Shown: piece after piece, positions 21,937 to 32,900 of the stretch
Layout of the letters: every line of letters starts with the position of its first letter
How positions within the stretch are numbered: the stretch's first letter is position 1
Assembly: GCA_014529385.2 (NCBI GenBank)
Contig: CM043971.1
Span: 93,528,840-93,592,839 of the forward strand
Direction: 5' to 3'
Source of the DNA: Adiantum capillus-veneris
Taxonomy: Eukaryota; Streptophyta; Polypodiopsida; Polypodiales; Pteridaceae
Length of the DNA: 64,000 nt
Translations under genes and position numbers: made by a program
The notes under the pieces: model-generated
The model's input: only the letters and a program-made list of their open reading frames with translations
The model's database searches: none
Told to the model about the DNA's origin: nothing

Positions 21937-22382
21937 GTTCGAGTTTCTCTTTTCTATTGGCGCCCCGTGCATCTCTCAAAACATGCACATAGAAAATGGT
22001 ATCTGTTATCTCTCAGAATTAGGCTCCGAGTTTTAGATGATTTTAATAACCGAGAAGCGATCAACAAGATGAAAATGTGATTAATAGATCGCAGACGTAA
22101 GACATCTGTTGTGAATAGCCATTGGAACGACAATGTTTGAATCAATTTGATTGTGACATTGCTGCTCATGTTTGGTTGCTATTTAAGCTGTCACCGTACC
22201 TCAAGCTTTCATTTTTTATTAGAATAAGGCTTTTTGAATGGCTTTATGCGCAAAAAATTGTTGGGTGTTACTGTTTTTGATGTGTTTCGGGTGGTTCTTT
22301 GCTTGTCTACTGAATTCTACGTGCCACTCATAAGAAGTTTTGGACAAATTCTCACTATAATTCCCACATTGTGACTTGCCTC
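21599..22382. other. 3' flank of the 21065 gene; no further gene
   Basis: Contains T-rich 3' UTR-like sequence and the CT microsatellite listed separately. Frames across it are microsatellite artefacts. Confidence 0.5.
21865..21934. repeat. (CT)n microsatellite, about 35 units
   Basis: Pure TC/CT run. The serine-leucine frames read across it are not genes. Confidence 0.95.
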
Positions 22383-22537
22383 AACATCATGAGCTTCTGT
22401 GAGGGAGGCACCTCATACCTAGCTAGGTACGATTGGGGGTAGGGGACTGCTGGCCCGGTGGAGGGGCCGGCGGTCCCCTGCCCTCAATCGTACCTAGGTA
22501 GGTATGCGGTGCCTCTCGAGCAGAAGCTCATGATGTT
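22383..22537. repeat. Long near-perfect hairpin (foldback element or miRNA-like precursor)
   Basis: Two 74-nt arms (22383-22456 and 22464-22537) are reverse complements around a 7-nt loop GGTGGAG. About ten positions mismatch. Four cluster at TGAGGG against CTCGAG, and at least four others are C/T or G/A differences that remain G-U pairs in the plus-strand RNA. The arms start AACATCATGAGCTTCTG, and the inner part is GC-rich. No target duplication is visible. It may be a foldback transposon remnant or a young hairpin RNA gene; the sequence alone cannot decide. Confidence 0.85.
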
Positions 22538-25250
22538 ATTCATTGTATGAAAAACACTAGAAAAGACTCCATTTTCCTTCATGAGAAAATTTCTAAATCT
22601 TCTTGTGACTGTACTCCTACTTTTAAGTATTTAAATTAATGCCTGTGAAATTAGAGTAAAGATATTGAAATACATATGTGCATGTTAGCAAGACATGCAC
22701 GTGTATGCACACGCACGCACGCATGCATTTAGTAACATGCACACATGTATTTTTTTCTTTTGTGCATTTTGCACACGTATGTAGTACTTATGGGTTAGTC
22801 ACAAGAAAACAAGCCAAGTTGTTCCTTTACTTTATTAGCGAGCTCTAATCAATCTTAATGAAGCTTTATCTTGAACTTTCTCAATATGAAGCTCCTTTTT
22901 AGGGGTAGTGGCCGTGAAAAGTAGAAATAACAAGCAGGGCATTGTCACCAAAATGCAACTCCAATTTCCATCTTGTAAGACCACTTGTGGACAATTGAGA
23001 CTCACCGAAAATTAAGGGTGATTCATGTGAGGATTAACAAGGCTATCATGCCATCCGTCTCCTAGGATACGGAAGGACATCTTCACCAATGCTTACTATA
23101 AAAATCAATCTCATGGCATGTATGGATTTGAGAAAGCTAGTAAAAGCAAAACTTCATTATATAATGAGTCAAAAGGTTAGAGTAGCCATAATTACACCCG
23201 AAGGAGGTTAATTTTCTATGATCATACTTCCCTACTATAAAAGTCTTTCAGCTTCTCTTAGAAATTCGAAGTTATTATTTTTGAATAAGAGAAGGAAAGT
23301 AGCCTTCATCAAATTGATTGTAACTCGCTCTTGCGAAGTCGGGTTGCAAAACTATTTTCGATCCAAATTTTGCTCTTTTCAAGCTGTATTAACTTTGTAG
23401 AAGAAGTCGAAGGCTAACTATAAAATTACACTAGTAATGTGATAGGATTATCGTAGACTGTAAGAATTTCAGAAACCTCTACTAGTATTTCTTATACTAC
23501 TATTCTATGAAGCTTCAAAACCCTATGGAGTTCATTTCTTTTCTTTGCAATATACTTGTGTTGATTATTTATTGATGCTTTGAAGAGGAGAATGACATAT
23601 GATGATTTAAGAAAGCCGTTAAGTTGCTTGGCTCATGGAGATCTCAACCTCCGCAGTCCCATCATTAAGAGAAATTTGGACTCATTTTTGGGCATTTTAG
23701 CTTTAGTGAGAGAATGCTCTTTTTCCAATAGAAAGAAAGCTAACGTTACGTTAAAAAAAAATAAAAAAAAATTATCTCATTTTTGAAAATGTCCATGAAA
23801 ACCATTTTGGTGAAATTGTCAATATCACTAGAAAAGTAAGGTGCTTGATAATGACATTTTTCACAAGCGTCGAATGTCTTTTTATGACTTGACTCCTGTT
23901 GCTATTCTATAAAGTGAGGTACTTGTATGTGTGCATTTTGCACAGCATCAATCACCTTTTTATGAGCTACTCACAATTCAAATTCGAACGGATTGTACTT
24001 GATAGCGATTGATAGGTACTACTTAAAACTAGGAGGAGTCGGAACCCAGTGAATAGAGGTCCCTAAGGGGTCTCTCGGGCCTCTATTTGCTTGGTTTTGA
24101 TCTCACGAGGCCCTAGGATTAAAAATACTATATCTTGAGTTAGAGACGTCAGATTTCAGCGTTTTAAAGTGCTATCCTAAGATTTTTGGACGTTCCAAAT
24201 GCATCCATGGTATTCTTTTTGTATTTTGAAAACATCTCTTAGGTGTTTGCTCTCATTGCACATCACATCACTCATTAAGATTCACGAACATGGATTTTTG
24301 TGTACACTTAAGGGGCTCTCAAGAAGCATTTTGTACGAGCATACATTCAAGTGATCGAGCAAACTTTTACGTATGTATTATGAGAAATAGAGTTCAAAAA
24401 AACTACTTTTGTATTTTCCAAGATTACTTCTCTCTATGTTGAGTTGGCGTTTTTTACAGGGCTCAAAATCGAGTCTAAATTTCTCCTAATCGTATGCTCA
24501 AGTTTCTCTTTATATTGGAAAGAGCTTCAAAAGCATGAGTAATGAAAAGTCTTTTCAGGGGAGGTCGGCCTTATGAAATCCAACCCTCAATTTTATTCTT
24601 AATTTTTATTATAAGCATGCTAGTAATATGTCTGTGGAAATGATGTTTGGTTATGATCCAAAAATGTAATCTATGCTTAAGCCAATTTATGTTGACAGAA
24701 AGTTAAAACTTATTAAAGTTGCTTCGTTGTTAAAGATTAAGGTTTTTCTTTGTTACATAGGGTAGAGAACAGTCCAAGTATATGTATTACTTTTTTCTTT
24801 AGCTTCTAAACTATTTGATTAAAGGAAAAAAAAACATAAGATGCTTAACAATAACCATAGAAAATAATCCACCTAGTAATATTAATTGGCATAAAATCAA
24901 TTTTAAGAAAGATGAAGCTTCAACACAAGGAACCAATGCAATAAGATAGTTAGTGCAAAGGTTGTATGAAACACAATATAATCTCTCTTTACGACCTAGG
25001 GTGCTATCAAAGTAGATGATGCGAAAGCGTAGAGACCAGGGGGAGGGAGAGAGAGAGAGGGATTCTCTTGAACCAATCAACCTTGACAATGAATAACTGA
25101 TGAACATCACAATGGGGGCCGAGGGTTGCTTATATAACAGCCTCAGTAAATTGCCCTAACCCATGGCTTTGACAAAAATAAATACCTAAAATCCAAAATA
25201 AATAGTGGGATCACATTGGGATGTTCACTTGAGATGCCTAAACTCTAACA
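22538..25250. other. No supported gene
   Basis: About 2.7 kb of AT-rich sequence with only short frames. It contains a small CACG/CATG-rich simple repeat near 22690-22730. I see no RNA gene or transposon ends. Confidence 0.5.
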
Positions 25251-25259
25251 CCCTTTCTC
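25251..25259. repeat. Putative left target-site copy of the TIR transposon
   Basis: CCCTTTCTC lies just outside the left inverted repeat. CCCTCTCTG lies just outside the right one (37523-37531), with 7 of 9 bases equal. Nine bases is the usual target length of Mutator-like elements, but the match is imperfect and CT-rich sequence is common here. Confidence 0.35.
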
Positions 25260-25555
25260 AAGTGCTACCGTTCTCCGAGCGATGTTTTCCGAGAGATCCT
25301 AGTTTCCGAGAAAGTCTTGGCGGAAGGGTCTGTAGAAGGGTACTCCTATTAGACAAGGTGGTCTTGTATGCAGCTATCCATAAAAACTACAAAGCTATAA
25401 ATTAGATCACGTTCTTGAACACATATTGACAAGAATGAAATTTGGTGTTTGAAAAGGACATAGAGAACTTTACCTACAAGATGATACATGTTGCATTGAT
25501 CAATACAAATGGAATGCCTAAATCAATTGTTTATTTATATACACCCTAATCTCAT

Positions 25556-25593
<38 letters not shown>

Positions 25594-25746
25594 CAAGATT
25601 GCAACAATAACAATACACATTTAAATGGAAGACTCTTGGATACTAAATTTTTGTTATAAAAAAGACATGACAGACTATAGCTGAAAATAAGGATTTCATG
25701 TACGATCAATGAAACAAAATGTAACAATAATTTACAATGATTCACT
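25260..25746 (+). repeat. Left terminal inverted repeat
   Basis: Begins near AGTGCTACCGTTCTCC and runs to CAATGATTCAC. Its reverse complement is found at 37041-37522. It includes a (GA)n tract at 25559-25591 whose length differs from the right copy. Confidence 0.93.
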
Positions 25747-25982
25747 TTGTCAAAACAAAAACTAAAAACAATGATGGCAATATACTCCAAGCTTCATAGA
25801 AAAATGTATGCTCTTTGATTTTATATTGCTATAGTTTTCGATCCATTAGATAGTAGCGAAAGAGGCATCTCCGTATCGATGTAAAATATACACCAAAAAG
25901 TTTCTAGTTGTTGCTTGGTCGCGATTTGCATCTCAAAAAGACAAAAAGACTCAGCTGGCTTTAATGCTCACACACATGATTG

Positions 25983-28900
25983 TCAAATTGTGACATTGCA
26001 GCGTCTGCCACTAAGAGCCTGAAATAATTCGACTTTTGTGAGAGCTGCCTGGTGAATGAACTCGTGAGATGATGAATCCAATCCCAATATTTGCAAATAC
26101 ACATAGTACAAGTGCTTACATGGCATGTATGTCAAGTGTTTGCTTTCTCTTTTCAAAAATCCCTCACACGTGCAACGAGGAAACTCGCCCAGAGTCACTG
26201 AGTAGTTGACACCTAATGCTCGTGAGCCTTCAGTACTTACGTAGAAAATATGAGACTCATTGCATAAAACAATGGCCTCATGAACCAGTTGCGCAGACAA
26301 GGTTCTTCCTTTCTGAATGCTAACCTGGAACTCTTTGGTCAAATTTGCTCTCCACTTAACAAGCTTACCATCTCTAAATTTTGGCCGAAAAGAACTAAGC
26401 ACTTGCAAAGAGCTCGATGTTGCATTTGCTGTAGTTGATTTGATTGAGTTTTTACCTGATTCAAGTGAAAATCCATTTTCCTCAAGGATTTGTATCTCTT
26501 GTGGTTGCAACAAAGTTCCCTCATCCACTAGCCACACTCCTAGAGCAGGGCCAATCAAGCCAACAACATGGTCCTCATCAACCTCCCAATAGTGTGTTGG
26601 GGATGAGTTACAAAACCAAATAAACTCCCCCACAAGACCTCCAGGATACTTCCTTCGACCCCAAAAGCAAGGTGCAGGTACTCCATCTTTGCTATTATCA
26701 ATCCCTGCATTAATGTATGCTCCACATCTTCCACTTTGCCCTGGTAATCGTCCAAAACATGTCATTTTCTTTCCTGGTTCGGTTCTTCTGATAGCCCACA
26801 ATGTCTTTGGAATCCTCCTCTCCACATATTCTCCTTTTCTCTCACCTTCTGGTTTATTTTTGTAACTATGACCCTCAGTAACAGTTACAAATTCTGGCCT
26901 ATGACTATCCTCTTCTAGGATCTCTCTTGGATCAACCTGCAGCAGTCGCTTTGCACGCACACTCCGTTTACACATTGCAGAATGTTGCATCTCCGGAGAC
27001 TGAATCCCCATTTCAACCATAGATGAATGAGCAAGATCTGCTAGTTTTCTATTCAATGTCCAGCTTGTATTTTGACTACTGAATCTCTCTGCCATATCTT
27101 GTATTCCAGGGCCTGTTCCTGCATGAATACCTTTCAAGTATGCATTACACTTCACACTTTGCAAAATAGCCATTGACATGTCAAATCCTGTGGCCTCATA
27201 AAGGGACATCTGGCTTTTAAAACCAACTCCAGCACGCATACTTGCATGTTTAGCCTCTGCTAGATTAGTGGTGGGCACAAAAATACCTGACTCATCTTGA
27301 CTCACAAACCAAGATCCCCAATGGAATGCTCTCACATCCCACCAAGCAAGCCAAGTTTCCAATGATGGTATCTCGCCCTTGATTGAATGACCTGCATGCC
27401 AAAATTTTCTGATTTCATTCTTGCAGCTGTCTGCAGCCACGTCGGATGGTGCATTTCTCCACTTTCGACACAAGGATTTATGCTCCTCTTGAAATGAAGG
27501 ACGGATACACTTACGTGTGTGGTGAACCATGCTTTGCTCCCAATGGAAAGTACAACTCCTCTCTTTTTCAGGTACCTTTTTTTTTGCCCCACCAAAGTAA
27601 ACTGCACGCACTGCAAGCCAATTTGCATTTGCCTCATCTGCCATGAATCCACGAAACTCTGGTTTTTCAAAGCCATTTTCATGAACCACAGAATTCAACT
27701 TTTTCCAAAACTCATTCTGAGAAAAGTGATCCTCGACCTTGAACTCACATGTGGCAATAGTCAAAAGAGAACGCACATAAGGGTCATATACGTGTGCAGA
27801 CATTGTGGGCCAACCAGAAACTCTATGTATGTGATCAAAATGAACCCACATTTCTTGCAAGTTTCCACCAGGTCTCATTCTATTAATCAAATCAAGTCCA
27901 CTACCAGGTCCCCTAATTGACATTTTAAAAACATGTGGTTGATGTCTATCACTCAACTGCCCTGGGAACAGCACACTGTGTATGAAAGGGTAGCGACAAC
28001 GATTCTTCAAGTCCAACACATGTGGTTGATTTCTATCACTCAACTGCCCTGGGAACAGCACACTGTGTATGAAAGGGTAGCGACAACGATTCTTCAAGTC
28101 CAACACAGCTTCAAGGCCCATTGCAGTGATATTCTTCTCTCTTTTGGCATACTCTAAACATCTTCCTATCCTCCTTTTATTTGAGAGAGGAGTGGCATAC
28201 TCAAGAATGTCTGCAAGTTCATCCTCACCAATCTCTGAGTTCCCCTCTTGATTGTCTTTCATTAGCATGTCCATAATAAGATCTTGAGTAACGATACCCT
28301 CAAGTTGTTTTGGAGTAGTGAAAGGATTTAGCTTTGCACGTGCTGCAACCTTCTCCTCTATTTGTTTTTCGATGGCTTTGCTGACACCCTCTCCATAAGG
28401 GTGCTTATGATTACCCAGATGAATCGCACATCTTGTAGTGTTGAAATGACCTCTAGGCACACAGTAGTAAATTATTGCATGACACAAATCAACACACTCG
28501 GGCATTTGTGAGCAATGTTTGCAAACAATGTTACCATGTTGAAGCCCTACAAGACCAACAGGACAACTTTTTTTCATTCTTCCTTTCCAGTGTGTTTCAT
28601 TTTGATAATGTAGTCTCGAGTAGTGAGGACAATCAATATTGACGCACCGAAGGTGTCCAGGACAACGACTCAAGCGCACAACACCATCAAAACAATCTGA
28701 GCTGCATGTGACGTACTCCATCCAAGAGTGACCATCATACTTCTGCTCCATGCCAGGCATTGTTGACTTCTCTTCACAAGGAGGGAGCTCAAATGCAATG
28801 TACCCATCGTAAACTTTGGGCAGTTCTTCAGCTTTAACAATCTCTGTAGCACTTTGCATAGCGACATGCAAGCTACTATTTAAGGGCAGTTGTTTAATCA

Positions 28901-29219
28901 TATCAATGACACTGTGAGTTTTTGGTGTTTCATTAGGAATGAACTCAATAGAAGTAGGAATCTCATGTACAACAATATCAATAAAAATCTTATAGATTTC
29001 TGCATCAAGAAGAAATCCTTCTTCACCAGTGGAGAGCAGAACAGGCCCAAACTTTAACTGTTCATGGCTGAGTGACAAAGGCTTAAGTGACAAAGGCACC
29101 CCTTCTAAGTCAAAATTCTCCTCAAGAAGATTTAGCTTGATTTCCACGAACCTGCTCTGAAAATTAACACTTAATTTCTGTAGTGGAGAAGGACCATATA
29201 TGGTGATGAATCTACTCAT
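25983..29219 (-). CDS. MULE-like DDE transposase with SWIM zinc finger (1078 aa)
   Basis: One uninterrupted frame from ATG at 29219. A Cys/His-rich region (about residues 170-270, ending CAIHLGNHKHP) resembles the N-terminal zinc-binding DNA-recognition modules of Mutator-like transposases. The DDE core follows: the likely first D is in VHFDHIHR (about 460), the second in FMADEANANW (about 526), then the CxxH motif CTFHW (about 557), and the E in TTNLAEAKH (about 655). A further Cys-rich patch (CFGRLPGQSGRCG to WFCNSS) lies near 810-860. The C-terminus carries a SWIM finger, CTCEGF then CKHLYY (about 1015-1037). MULE transposases bind the inverted repeats and cut and join the element in the nucleus. 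An 87-nt in-frame tandem duplication lies upstream of the DDE core. Divergent partner: the gene starting at 29915. The MULE assignment rests on motif order and could be a sister group. Confidence 0.85.
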   Translation of the reverse strand: MSRFITIYGPSPLQKLSVNFQSRFVEIKLNLLEENFDLEGVPLSLKPLSLSHEQLKFGPVLLSTGEEGFLLDAEIYKIFIDIVVHEIPTSIEFIPNETPKTHSVIDMIKQLPLNSSLHVAMQSATEIVKAEELPKVYDGYIAFELPPCEEKSTMPGMEQKYDGHSWMEYVTCSSDCFDGVVRLSRCPGHLRCVNIDCPHYSRLHYQNETHWKGRMKKSCPVGLVGLQHGNIVCKHCSQMPECVDLCHAIIYYCVPRGHFNTTRCAIHLGNHKHPYGEGVSKAIEKQIEEKVAARAKLNPFTTPKQLEGIVTQDLIMDMLMKDNQEGNSEIGEDELADILEYATPLSNKRRIGRCLEYAKREKNITAMGLEAVLDLKNRCRYPFIHSVLFPGQLSDRNQPHVLDLKNRCRYPFIHSVLFPGQLSDRHQPHVFKMSIRGPGSGLDLINRMRPGGNLQEMWVHFDHIHRVSGWPTMSAHVYDPYVRSLLTIATCEFKVEDHFSQNEFWKKLNSVVHENGFEKPEFRGFMADEANANWLAVRAVYFGGAKKKVPEKERSCTFHWEQSMVHHTRKCIRPSFQEEHKSLCRKWRNAPSDVAADSCKNEIRKFWHAGHSIKGEIPSLETWLAWWDVRAFHWGSWFVSQDESGIFVPTTNLAEAKHASMRAGVGFKSQMSLYEATGFDMSMAILQSVKCNAYLKGIHAGTGPGIQDMAERFSSQNTSWTLNRKLADLAHSSMVEMGIQSPEMQHSAMCKRSVRAKRLLQVDPREILEEDSHRPEFVTVTEGHSYKNKPEGERKGEYVERRIPKTLWAIRRTEPGKKMTCFGRLPGQSGRCGAYINAGIDNSKDGVPAPCFWGRRKYPGGLVGEFIWFCNSSPTHYWEVDEDHVVGLIGPALGVWLVDEGTLLQPQEIQILEENGFSLESGKNSIKSTTANATSSSLQVLSSFRPKFRDGKLVKWRANLTKEFQVSIQKGRTLSAQLVHEAIVLCNESHIFYVSTEGSRALGVNYSVTLGEFPRCTCEGFLKRESKHLTYMPCKHLYYVYLQILGLDSSSHEFIHQAALTKVELFQALSGRRCNVTI
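27931..28104 (-). repeat. 87-nt in-frame tandem duplication inside the transposase
   Basis: Copies 27931-28017 and 28018-28104 differ at a single base, which changes SDRNQ to SDRHQ. Each encodes 29 residues beginning VLDLKNRCRYPF. Near-identity means the duplication is recent. Confidence 0.95.
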
Positions 29220-29914
<695 letters not shown>

Positions 29915-32900
29915 ATGAAGAAATCGAAAAAAACTCCTCAGAGGTACATAGCTGCTCTATTTGCCATAGCTGCTCTCTGCTAAAAAAACTCATCAAAAGG
30001 AGGCTACGCCAGCGCGCCCTCCTTTTGTGGTGTTTTTTGGAATCAAAATTCTGCGATTTCAGTTTTCGCTTTCTCCCACGCTTCTACTGTATGCCTTAGT
30101 CGATTTCAGTTTTCAGTTTCTACGGTATGCGTTAATCAATTTCAGCTTGTGCTCTAGTCGATTTCAGCTTGCGCTTCAGCAGGCAAAATCGACCTGAACC
30201 CTTCGAAAACCCCCCCCATTTGTTCCCCCTCATCTATGTCAACTCTTGGATTGAACTCACACTTGAGCTTCAGAGATCCCATGGTGGTCAGATTGCGCAG
30301 GAATTCACCTGCATATTTCAAAGCTCCCCTTGAACTGAATGAATTTTCCACAATGATTAAATGTGGCAATTTCTCTGCAAAATCCCTCAGATTTTTCTGG
30401 TTATGTGCGGATTCACCTTGCAGTGCACACCATTTGTGTGTGTGTTTTTACAAACAAAATGCAAAAAACACCCCAAAAGCAGGGCGCGCCGGCGCGGCCT
30501 GCTTTTGGGGTGTTTTTTTGCATTTTGTCTTCATTCTCTGTGTCTGAGGAGGCTATGTATGCATTTGCAGCCCAGAGTCAGGGGCAGCTTATGATCGGGC
30601 CACTTTGTAGTGCAACCAATTGAACAAGGCCTTATCGTTAATAATCTAGTCCTAATGACAATTTTTGGCATGAATTGTGAAAGATCTTGTGAGAAATAAA
30701 TAGTTTCTGAGTGTAAAAGCATCGGTGTAATGGTTGATACAAGCGTCCAAACACCATCATTAGCATATATTTTGGTCCCTGATTGTCATGTGCACGTCGT
30801 CCTTGAGTGGCACATGCACACATCTTGCTAACTCAAGGACATCTCAGGTAAGAGTAGACAAGCCTAGGGGATTAAGTCCAGCACTTTTATGAGCCTTTCC
30901 GAAGGACCTGCATGACCGGAATAGTCCATTAGTTAAGTACACAACCCTTTTTGCAAGGCAGTTTAGTACTAACCATAGCTGAAGTTGTTATGCATAACCG
31001 GGCTTCTGGCAAGGTCAACATGTAGACTAGGACATGTAGATGCTAAGATTTTAGTTTCTGTTTTTCTTTTTCTTTTTACCGTAAGCGTGGTGAAATTAAA
31101 TTAGAAGAAGATCATATGCTACACCATACCAGGATGCCAGACACATACAATACTAGAGACATACAAAAGTGGGATTTGATGAGCAGAGCGCATCAAAAGC
31201 ATTGCATTTAAATTGCATTCTTTTTTACTTCCAAACTATGCCTAAAATTGGATGGTTATCAGATAAGGCCATCCAGATAAGCTTACGCGCCACAATATAG
31301 GTCGGACAGGCTGGAGGCTTCCGAAGCAGAAGTTTTGAATTGGGTCTCTGTGATGAGGTCAAGTAGGCCCCCAAGCCTTTTCTGATGTGCATTCTTAGAA
31401 AGAACTCCAGCTTACCTTCAGAGAAGCTAGGCATGAGACTGCGCATCCAATGGTGGCAAGATATTTCACCACATTATAGTGTTATAGTGGCTTGCACACT
31501 TCCATCAAATTGATGATGACAACAGCAGGGTTTCCACAAGGGCATCTGAAGACAGGCCACCATCGTTTTCAGGTGTTGAGAGCAATGTGATGCTATCTCA
31601 GACAGGTGTGAGGTTACACCCTCAATACTAGAATGCAAGTATGTGCAATCAGTCATGGTGCCTCCACACTACTCTAAGCATGCTTAGTTTCTCTTCCTCC
31701 AGAGTTGTGGCCTTGTAAGTTGAGAACGAGTGTTTCTTCAAGGAAGAGGCTAATCTTCCTGTTTTGTGGTTATTAGCAGTGGCAAAATGAAATCCAGCTT
31801 TCTTTAAGCACTGTTCTTGAATATTGTATGTGCTTGCAAATTTCTATGAATCGTGCAACGCATTGATTTGCTTTTAAATTCAGTATGTGTCCATGTTTGT
31901 ATTATACGTTTGAAAATGTAGTTCAAGGATGAGTTGGTTTAAGGCGGTAGAATGCTTAAGTTGCGAGTATAAATGGCATGCAAATTGCCAAAAAACACCT
32001 CAAAAGTAGGCCGCGTCGGCACGGCCTGCTTTTGGGGTGTTTTTTTCGATTTGTTTTTTAAAAATTTGGGATGCTTTTCTAACAAAGACTTTTTTATTTG
32101 TTTCTCTTTGCAGTCTTATAGCTGCAACAAATTAGTCATGAAAATTAGAAAAGGATTGCATTTGGCCAATTTAAGTTGCGAGTATAAATGGCATGCAAAT
32201 TGCAAAAAAACACCTCAAAAGCAGGCCGCGTTGGCATGGCCTGCTTTTGGGGTGTTTTTTTCAATTTGTTTTTATTAAAACTTGGGATGCTTTTCTAACA
32301 AAGACTTTTTTATTTGTTTCTCTTTGGAGTCCTCCGGCTGTTGTAGGGGGTCGTAAGCGATTGAGGAAAAGCAGAGGTTCATCTCAACTTAATGTAGACT
32401 CAATGCAAGAGGAGATTCAAGATGACATAAGCAGAGTGCTGGAGAAAAATGATGTTGAGGAAGAGGTTGAGAGCCAAACTCTGGATGCTTCAGGGGTTGC
32501 TCAACAAGAGGCAAGTATGATGATTGTCCCTTATGTTGTTAGGCCAGAGGTACCATCTGTAGAGCCATCCAATGAAGAGAACAAGATTTACATGGATATG
32601 GGAGAGGACATTCTTCAGAAAACAAGGATGTTCAGCTGTCACCATTGTCCACCCATTCCTCTTTGTAGACTAATTCCTTATGCAAGGGTTAGGGGTCTTC
32701 GTGATGATCTTTCGGGCTTGAAAATAGCATTTGCTAGAGAGGGTTATGTGGCAGAGAAAGGAGCATTTATTGTTTCCATTTGGACGAGGGACAAAGAAGT
32801 TTCAATTGTGGATGAAGCAATACAGAGGGATTGGGATCCTATTTGGCATGAGGTTAACAAAGAGTTTGAAGCTGACCTCATTCTGAAACCTGAACTTCAG

